A DNA stretch of 64,000 bases from an uncultured bacterium (GTDB lineage Bacteria > Planctomycetota > Phycisphaerae > Phycisphaerales > SM1A02): positions 1-64,000 of the forward strand of contig CAIXJC010000010.1 in NCBI GenBank assembly GCA_903919715.1, in the 5' to 3' direction. Positions 58,857-64,000 of this stretch are shown piece after piece. The notes below the pieces were generated by a model. The model searched no databases and was not told where the DNA came from. It worked only from the letters and a program-made list of their open reading frames with translations. The position numbers were made by a program, and so were the translations under genes. Positions within the stretch are counted from its first letter, which is position 1. Each line of letters begins with the position of its first letter.

Positions 58857-59425
58857 AACTCGATGCAATGATGAAATGGATCGCCCGTGTGCTTGCAGTC
58901 GCATGTTGCATCCGAGCGCATGCAGATGGAGGAGCTGTCGTCGATCGCGGCCACTACGGAGCGTTTGACGTGACCGTTTTTCTCTCACCAGTTCCGCCGT
59001 GCGCAGGCGCAATCGATTTTTCAATCCTCGTCTCTCGAAATGGAGAACCCCAGTTGAGTACCCCCGTGCATGTGCGTGCGGATGGTCCCGGCGGTGCGTG
59101 GAACGAAGTCGAGATGCACAGTGCAGATTCCGGCAATCGACTCTTGCGTGCATGTTCGTTGACACTTGGATCACCTGGCGTATGGCGAATTTCCATTCTG
59201 ATTGGTGATGGCGTCTCTGATCGTGGTTCGTTCGATATCTCTGTGAATCCCGCACCGCCACCGTGGCGCGCATCGCTTCCTTGGATGGTGTTATGGATTC
59301 CAGCTGCACTGATTCTGGTGGCACGAGAAAAACTGATAACGAATCAACGTCGTCGCCGCGGTGCTTGGAGGGAATCGGACCAAGCTGGATCAAATCCGGA
59401 ACGATTTTCAGCGAGTATTCTGTGA
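58853..59425 (+). CDS. Secreted Ig-like protein with C-terminal membrane anchor (FixH/YtkA-like position)
   Basis: The 190-residue product has a signal peptide (about 1-24), a beta-rich domain (about 30-130, with YGAFDVTVFLSPVPPCAGAIDFSILVSRNGEP), a Pro-rich stretch and one transmembrane helix (SLPWMVLWIPAALILVA). In other oxidase operons FixH or YtkA-like proteins hold this spot, and the Ig-like fold agrees, but no strict motif is visible. ATG 58853 overlaps the stop of the fusion gene by four bases. Confidence 0.6.
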   Translation: MKLDAMMKWIARVLAVACCIRAHADGGAVVDRGHYGAFDVTVFLSPVPPCAGAIDFSILVSRNGEPQLSTPVHVRADGPGGAWNEVEMHSADSGNRLLRACSLTLGSPGVWRISILIGDGVSDRGSFDISVNPAPPPWRASLPWMVLWIPAALILVAREKLITNQRRRRGAWRESDQAGSNPERFSASIL

Positions 59426-59430
59426 TCACC

Positions 59431-60555
59431 ATGACCGCGACTGAAGGAGCCATACCGAAGGATTTGTCAGCTGACGAACTGTCGAAGCTCTACCGCATTG
59501 ACGACTTCGAGATGATTGCGCGTGAGCGACTTTCACAAATGACATTTGCGTACTACGCAGGGGGAGCAGGGGACGAACGCACACTGTCGCGCAATCGAGC
59601 CGCATGGGAGGCACTCTCGATCTGGTACCGAGTGATGATCGATGTCTCCAAGCGATCGCCCGCAACAACGATGTTGAATATGCCACTGTCCTTTCCACTA
59701 CTCGCAGCGCCAACTGCACTTCACAAGATGGCGCACCGCGACGGAGAAGTTGCGACAGCGCGCGCATGCGGTACCGCAGGCATTCCGATGGTGGTCAGCA
59801 GTCTTTCGACAACATCCATCGAGGAGATTTGTGCGGCTTCGAGCTCGCCAATTCTCTTTCAGTTATACATCGGTCAAGACCGCGGATTCTTGGGCGAGTT
59901 GGTTCATCGAGTCGAACGTGCTGGATGCGTCGCATTGCAATTGACTGTGGATACTCCAGTCTGGGGACTGCGTGAGCGAGAAATGAAAACTGGGTTTCAC
60001 GTTCCCCAAGGCATGGGCATTGTGAATCTCCAACGATCAGGCGCCGATGCAAATGGTCACACAGGCGTTGGCATGGCACAAACATTGGGATGGACGATCA
60101 CGCCAAGTTTGTGTTGGAAAGATCTTGAATGGCTCTGCGGATTGACGAGACTTCCTGTGATGGTCAAAGGAATCTGCCGAGCTGATGATGCGCTCACCGC
60201 CGTGCGCTGTGGAGCGAAGGGAATCGTTGTCAGCAACCATGGGGGACGACAACTCGACGGTGCGCCGCCGACTGCTGAGGCATTACCGCGCATTGCACAG
60301 GCTGTGGCGAGTCGCGTTCCAGTGGTCGTCGATGGTGGCATTCGGCACGGCGGCGACATTCTCAAGGCATTGGCGCTCGGCGCAACAGCTGTTCAGATCG
60401 GGCGACCAATTCTGTGGGGGCTTGCGACGGCAGGTGAGCATGGCGCGCGCCGAGTGATCGACATTCTTTCAAGCGATTTCGATCGAGTGATGGCATTGGC
60501 CGGATGCCCAACCATCGCCAGCATCACGCACGATTTGCTTGAACCTTCACGCTAA
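59431..60555 (+). CDS. FMN-dependent 2-hydroxyacid oxidase/dehydrogenase (lactate or glycolate oxidase family)
   Basis: The 374-residue TIM-barrel enzyme has FAYYAGGAGDERTL, ILFQLYIGQDRG, LQLTVDTPVWGLRERE, IVVSNHGGRQLDGAPPTAEALPRI with the catalytic His and substrate Arg, and VVVDGGIRHGGDILKALALGATAVQIGRP. This is the L-lactate/glycolate/mandelate family; YAGGAGDE is close to lactate oxidase and lactate 2-monooxygenase. It follows the respiratory operon by five bases. GTG 59422 overlapping the previous stop is another possible start. Confidence 0.9.
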   Translation: MTATEGAIPKDLSADELSKLYRIDDFEMIARERLSQMTFAYYAGGAGDERTLSRNRAAWEALSIWYRVMIDVSKRSPATTMLNMPLSFPLLAAPTALHKMAHRDGEVATARACGTAGIPMVVSSLSTTSIEEICAASSSPILFQLYIGQDRGFLGELVHRVERAGCVALQLTVDTPVWGLREREMKTGFHVPQGMGIVNLQRSGADANGHTGVGMAQTLGWTITPSLCWKDLEWLCGLTRLPVMVKGICRADDALTAVRCGAKGIVVSNHGGRQLDGAPPTAEALPRIAQAVASRVPVVVDGGIRHGGDILKALALGATAVQIGRPILWGLATAGEHGARRVIDILSSDFDRVMALAGCPTIASITHDLLEPSR

Positions 60556-60612
60556 CTTTGCCGGCGCATTTTCAACCAATTCAATCTTGACGGACTTGCT
60601 TGCGCGTATACC

Positions 60613-60629
60613 CTAACAGATACCGAACA
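60613..60629 (+). promoter_or_regulatory. Candidate LexA operator upstream of imuA
   Basis: CTAACAGATACCGAACA matches CTAACATATACCGTACA at 33085-33101 in 15 of 17 positions. It lies nine bases before the imuA ATG. Together with the upstream TATACCC it makes a near-direct repeat (ATACC-C-TAACAG and ATACCG-AACAG). GAACAGTTC just after it is a short palindrome. TTGACG at about 60588 could be the -35 box. Confidence 0.6.
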
Positions 60630-60637
60630 GTTCTGCC

Positions 60638-61468
60638 ATGGGTCGAATTCCAAATGAAATCATCGCACGGATTGCTGCACTGACGAAACAGAAGAGTCCG
60701 TCCTTGCCCTATGAAGTTGGGCATGTTGAACATCCTCAAGAACGTGAGCATCATGGTCTTGGCGATCTTGAACTTCCGCTTGGATTACCGCTTGGATTAC
60801 CGCTTGGATTACCGCTTGGATTACCGCTTGGAACAGTTCATGAATGGATGACCCGTGACGATCTGGATTCACACGGCGAAGAATGGCTCGCCCCACACGG
60901 CGTGATGATTGAGCTCGCATGGCGGATGGTTCGACTCGATGAGGTTCGACTGATCGCATGGATCGGGCGACGTACATGGCCCGCGCCGCGCGCGATGATC
61001 GATGCGCACGGTTCACGCGATCTCTTGGCGCGCTCCATCTTCGTTGACACACATTCCAACAATCGCACAAGTGAAAGAGAAAACCGAATATGGGCTGCCC
61101 AACAATCGCTCTCCTGCGATGGAACGATGGTTGTCGTTTGGGATGCCAGCGGATTCGACATGATCGCAAGCCGTCGCATGCAATTAGCGGCAATGCGCAC
61201 TGAAGATCGACCGCCCGTTCTCGCACTGGCCGTGAGACCGTGGCGAGAGAGAACGACTTTGAGCGCCGCCGCCACGAGGTGGGCCGTCTGCGCACATTCG
61301 CCCCATTCACAAACAACGGAATCAATTGAGTGCGAACACTTGAATTCAATGCATGAACATAGACCAACGTGGAAAGCAGAATTGCTTCGTGGCCGAGGTT
61401 CTATCGGCAATGACGCCGCTGAGAATCGGAAGTTCTTTCGTGCAACATGGTCGTGGAGCGGCGGATGA
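60638..61468 (+). CDS. imuA: ImuA, SOS mutagenesis accessory protein (RecA-like)
   Basis: The 276-residue protein has the ImuA layout: GLPLGTVHEWMTRDDL is the family's G.P.G..HE motif at the start of the RecA-like core, RIWAAQQSLSCDGTMVVVWDASGFDMIASRRMQLAA is the characteristic later part, and VLALAVRPWRERTTLSAA the end. It binds RecA and helps the ImuB/DnaE2 translesion machinery. No intact Walker A is visible, in line with weakly conserved ATPase motifs in this family. A 12-nt tandem repeat adds PLGL units near residue 48. imuB starts inside its stop. Confidence 0.82.
   Translation: MGRIPNEIIARIAALTKQKSPSLPYEVGHVEHPQEREHHGLGDLELPLGLPLGLPLGLPLGLPLGTVHEWMTRDDLDSHGEEWLAPHGVMIELAWRMVRLDEVRLIAWIGRRTWPAPRAMIDAHGSRDLLARSIFVDTHSNNRTSERENRIWAAQQSLSCDGTMVVVWDASGFDMIASRRMQLAAMRTEDRPPVLALAVRPWRERTTLSAAATRWAVCAHSPHSQTTESIECEHLNSMHEHRPTWKAELLRGRGSIGNDAAENRKFFRATWSWSGG
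60776..60832 (+). repeat. 4.75 copies of a 12-nt in-frame repeat inside imuA
   Basis: CCGCTTGGATTA is repeated four times exactly, then most of a fifth. Each unit codes Pro-Leu-Gly-Leu, so the copies stay in frame and extend the GLPLG motif that begins the ImuA core. Identity is perfect, which suggests a recent, possibly variable, expansion. Confidence 0.97.
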
Positions 61469-62997
61469 GTCTGCCAATAAACACTTCGAACAATGCGCCA
61501 AGAAACACCGCAGCCCAGAGGCGACTCTTGGCAATTGTTCTCCCACATTGGAGTGTGGATTGCGCACGCAGAAGTGCCCGTCAAAGAGGTCAACGAATCA
61601 CAGAACAGACGATCATGCTGATCATTCGATCACATGGCGGCATACGCACAGTCTGCGCATGTTGTCAGCGCGCTTCACGCTGCGGCATTCGTCCAGGGAT
61701 GGCGCTCGCTCATGCCCGAGTTCTCTCTCCGCCACGACGCATCGAAGAAGAGGAAATGCAGAAGCGTGATATGGCACTCTTATGTGCCTGTGCTATCTGG
61801 TGTCAACGGTATGCGCCGATCACGATGATCGAGTCAACGCCAGGTCCTGCGGCCATCATCGTTGACATCACGGGATGCGAACGAGTGCATCCATGCGAAA
61901 CACGTCTGATGAACCGAGTCGTCGATGAGTTGGCAGCGCGCGGCGTGAGTGCCCGCGTCGCAACTGCATCAACTGCAGCCGCTGCAGTCGCAATTGCGCA
62001 ATCCAGCAGACAGTCGAAGGCGAACTCGAATGCCACAATCAACCTTGAAGGATGCTCCGTGCGAGCTCTACGCATCGATCGAGATGCCATCGATTCGCTT
62101 GCACAAGTCAATGTACGAACGATCGGTGAATTGTCGAAACTCCCGCGTACTGGAGCGACGATTCGTTACGGCTCAGCTGTACTGCGACGCCTCGACGAAG
62201 CGCTCGGCTTTGCTGCCGAATATCTCCAGCCGATTCGGTCAATGCCACCACCGTCGATGGAGCGGGTCTTCGACGGCCCTGTCACCAATCTCGAAGGCAT
62301 TCAACTTTCAGTTCGGTTCTTACTGGATGCTCTCTGCGAGCAACTCAATGAGCGCATACGCGGCGGACGAGAATTTGAACTCGTTGCGACATGCGCCGAT
62401 GCACCAGCATCATCAGTTCGACTGACTTTGGGAGCGCCAAGTTGCAATGCAAAACACCTCGCCAACATGTTCGCTCCCATGGTCGAGCGCATCAATATGG
62501 GTGTGGGAGTCGAATCAATTCGCATTTCCGTTCTGCGAATGGGGCGTCGTGGCGCTGGTGAAGCGGTCGGTGAATGGGTCGACACCTTGACGGCACGGTT
62601 GGGAAATCGAGGAGTCTTTCGCGCAGGGTTCGTCGAAGATCATCGACCCGCTCATTCCATTCGTTGGATTCCAGTTTCGCAGTCTGGTTTCGCATTGCGA
62701 ATTGCCACTCGAGATGCGATGGTGAAAGCGGTCAGTGCGTGGCGACCTTCGCACCAATTCATGAGACCCGAACAAGTGATCGTCTCTGCGCCATATGCCG
62801 CACGAATTGTATTGCGCGGGCGCAGCGTGGCGATACGGCACTGGGTCGGTCCTGAGCGCATCGTTTCGTCTTGGGAATCGAGCCAAACTGACAATTCGGA
62901 GGGATGTGATTTCTGGCGCGCTGAAGCAGAAGACGGTCGCTGGTTCTGGCTGCGCCAAGCGCAAAGTGGATGGACGCTCGTCGGCATCTGGAGTTGA
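61465..62997 (+). CDS. imuB: ImuB, catalytically inactive Y-family polymerase-like protein
   Basis: The 510-residue protein has a Y-family core: RRLLAIVLPHWSVDCARRSARQRG, GIRPGMALAHARVLSPPRRIEEEE, ITMIESTPGPAAIIVDITGCERVHPCE and VRTIGELSKLPRTGATIRYGSAVLRRLDEALG (helix-hairpin). The last third (EQVIVSAPYAARIVLRGRSVAI ...) is the ImuB C-terminal region that interacts with the beta clamp and ImuA. The usual catalytic Asp-Glu of the polymerases is replaced, which is normal for ImuB. It starts at ATG 61465, four bases within imuA, and precedes dnaE2 by three bases. Confidence 0.9.
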   Translation: MSLPINTSNNAPRNTAAQRRLLAIVLPHWSVDCARRSARQRGQRITEQTIMLIIRSHGGIRTVCACCQRASRCGIRPGMALAHARVLSPPRRIEEEEMQKRDMALLCACAIWCQRYAPITMIESTPGPAAIIVDITGCERVHPCETRLMNRVVDELAARGVSARVATASTAAAAVAIAQSSRQSKANSNATINLEGCSVRALRIDRDAIDSLAQVNVRTIGELSKLPRTGATIRYGSAVLRRLDEALGFAAEYLQPIRSMPPPSMERVFDGPVTNLEGIQLSVRFLLDALCEQLNERIRGGREFELVATCADAPASSVRLTLGAPSCNAKHLANMFAPMVERINMGVGVESIRISVLRMGRRGAGEAVGEWVDTLTARLGNRGVFRAGFVEDHRPAHSIRWIPVSQSGFALRIATRDAMVKAVSAWRPSHQFMRPEQVIVSAPYAARIVLRGRSVAIRHWVGPERIVSSWESSQTDNSEGCDFWRAEAEDGRWFWLRQAQSGWTLVGIWS

Positions 62998-63000
62998 TCC

Positions 63001-64000
63001 ATGAGCGATGGATGTCCATATGTTGAGCTTGATGTCATCAGCAATTTTTCCTTCTTAGAAGGGGCGAGTCATCCAGAAGAACTCATCGCATGTGCGGCGG
63101 CACTGGGATTCACGTCAATCGGATTAGCTGACCGCATGACGATGGCAGGAATGGTTCGTGCGCATACTGCGGCGCTCAAACATGGGATTGATCTGTGCGT
63201 TGGGGCTCGACTGAATCTGCGACTCGATACGCACAGTGAATATTCGCACGGGAAAGCGAGCCACTCGTTGCGACAATTGGAATCGATTGAGATCATTGCA
63301 TACGCAACGGATCGTTCGTCATACGGTCGATTGTGCCGAGCAATCACTCTCGGTCGAACGCACGAAGAACCTCTGAGCGAAGATGCGCAGACATTCGAGC
63401 GCACATGTTGGGATCTGACCATTCATCAGTTCATCGAACTCTCCGAAGGATTCGAAATGATCGTCCTGCAACCAAGTGGCAGCGAATTCATGTCGCACCG
63501 CTTGGTCGAAGTTCTCAGTGGTCTGCGCAGACACGCACCAGGACGCGTCTCGCTGGCTGTCTCACGCCTTGGTGAGCCCGAAGAGTGCCTGCGCATTCGT
63601 CAATGCCGCTGGCTGGCCCATGAGTGCGCCGTTCCGCTCGTTGCGACCAATGGTGTTCGATTTCACGACCCAACGCGCCGAAAACTGCATGATGTGTTGA
63701 GTGCGATCAAATTCGCAACGACCGTAGCCGCTGCGGGATTTGCACTTCTGCCGAACAACGAACGCCATCTACGCACGCCAAGTTGCATGCATGCGCGTTG
63801 GCGTGATCTGCCGCATGCTGTCGAGCGATCGAAGGAAATCGCCGAGCGCTGCCGCGGTTTTTCGCTTTCCCAGTTGCAATACCAGTATCCGCGAGAAGTC
63901 GTTCCCGACGGGACAACAGCGATGAGTCACCTACGCAATCTGACTCGACAAGGAGCGCAGGAGCGATACCCATCAGGCGCTGAACAAAAAGTGTGCGCGC
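63001..64000 (+). CDS. dnaE2: Error-prone DNA polymerase DnaE2, N-terminal part (runs off the window)
   Basis: The 333 visible residues begin MSDGCPYVELDVISNFSFLEGASHPEELIACAAALGFTSIGLAD, the PHP domain start of DnaE2. The residue that is His in most PHP motifs reads Asp here (ELDVISNF), which is in keeping with the degenerate PHP site of DnaE2. Later VATNGVRFHDPTRRKLHDVLSAIKFATTV and CHARWRDLPHAVERSKEIAERC match the expected polymerase III alpha layout. DnaE2 makes mutagenic bypass synthesis with ImuA and ImuB. The polymerase active site lies outside the window. Confidence 0.93.
   Translation, partial: MSDGCPYVELDVISNFSFLEGASHPEELIACAAALGFTSIGLADRMTMAGMVRAHTAALKHGIDLCVGARLNLRLDTHSEYSHGKASHSLRQLESIEIIAYATDRSSYGRLCRAITLGRTHEEPLSEDAQTFERTCWDLTIHQFIELSEGFEMIVLQPSGSEFMSHRLVEVLSGLRRHAPGRVSLAVSRLGEPEECLRIRQCRWLAHECAVPLVATNGVRFHDPTRRKLHDVLSAIKFATTVAAAGFALLPNNERHLRTPSCMHARWRDLPHAVERSKEIAERCRGFSLSQLQYQYPREVVPDGTTAMSHLRNLTRQGAQERYPSGAEQKVCA

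Noticed and set aside
60559-60612. A full sigma-70 promoter for imuA (TTGACG with TATACC)
   Set aside because: The spacing between the two boxes is about 14 bases, shorter than usual, so I list only the motif and not a promoter.

Overview
The window looks like chromosomal DNA of a planctomycete, most probably of the Phycisphaerae. The evidence is internal. Two large secreted proteins end in dockerin-like DGxxDGxDLxxLLSxWG repeats. There is a PVC-type small basic protein with an RNA-like Lys/Ala tail, a very long SecA (about 1390 residues), and cytochrome-domain fusions of the kind seen in planctomycetes. Most genes are ordinary housekeeping genes on both strands. I saw no insertion sequence, prophage or CRISPR array.

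Layout. 1-4.7 kb: the tail of a formylglycine-generating-enzyme-like protein, then a seven-gene minus-strand operon (TPR protein, RecX, lipoprotein, old yellow enzyme, phosphatase-cytochrome fusion, rhodanese, VF530/DUF2132). 4.7-10.7 kb: a lipoprotein, nth, a TIM-barrel protein, acpS, a membrane protein, the PVC small basic protein and an aminotransferase, followed by a cluster of short tandem repeats. 10.7-13.9 kb: a minus-strand operon pyrF, solute-binding protein, DUF971, ending in a clear terminator. 13.9-20.35 kb: cinA, folK, a TlpA-like thioredoxin, polA, tRNA-Asp, terminator. 20.35-27.0 kb: peroxiredoxin-like protein, zinc ribbon protein, membrane protein, tRNA-Lys, secA, tRNA-Met. 27.0-31.95 kb: trpA and a ribose-type ABC transporter. 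31.97-33.1 kb: lexA behind an unknown ORF. 33.1-40 kb: class V aminotransferase, HEAT-like protein, truncated haemoglobin, SPOR lipoprotein, acyl-CoA synthetase. 38.3-42.8 kb: two large Cys-rich secreted dockerin-like proteins. 43-47.7 kb: a three-gene module made of a PilT-type ATPase, a membrane-anchored GspE-like protein that has lost all its ATPase motifs, and a CvpA-like membrane protein. 47.8-49.4 kb: guaB and tRNA-Leu. 49.4-60.6 kb: a respiratory operon coding for a caa3-type oxidase and a b6-type bc complex, with three haem-c fusions and an assembly protein that joins CtaG to a CcoG/NapH-like ferredoxin; an FMN 2-hydroxyacid oxidase gene follows. 60.6-64 kb: the SOS mutagenesis cassette imuA-imuB-dnaE2 (dnaE2 runs off the end).

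Most notable signals. (1) A 17-nt sequence with 15 of 17 identical positions lies upstream of both the lexA transcription unit and imuA, and is a candidate LexA operator. (2) The PilT / dead-GspE / CvpA-like module looks like an uncharacterised envelope system. (3) The CtaG-ferredoxin fusion and the phosphatase-cytochrome c fusion are unusual domain architectures. (4) Short tandem duplications of 10-14 nt recur just after stop codons, and a related 12-nt repeat has expanded inside imuA. All functional statements rest on reading motifs by eye; no database search was run.
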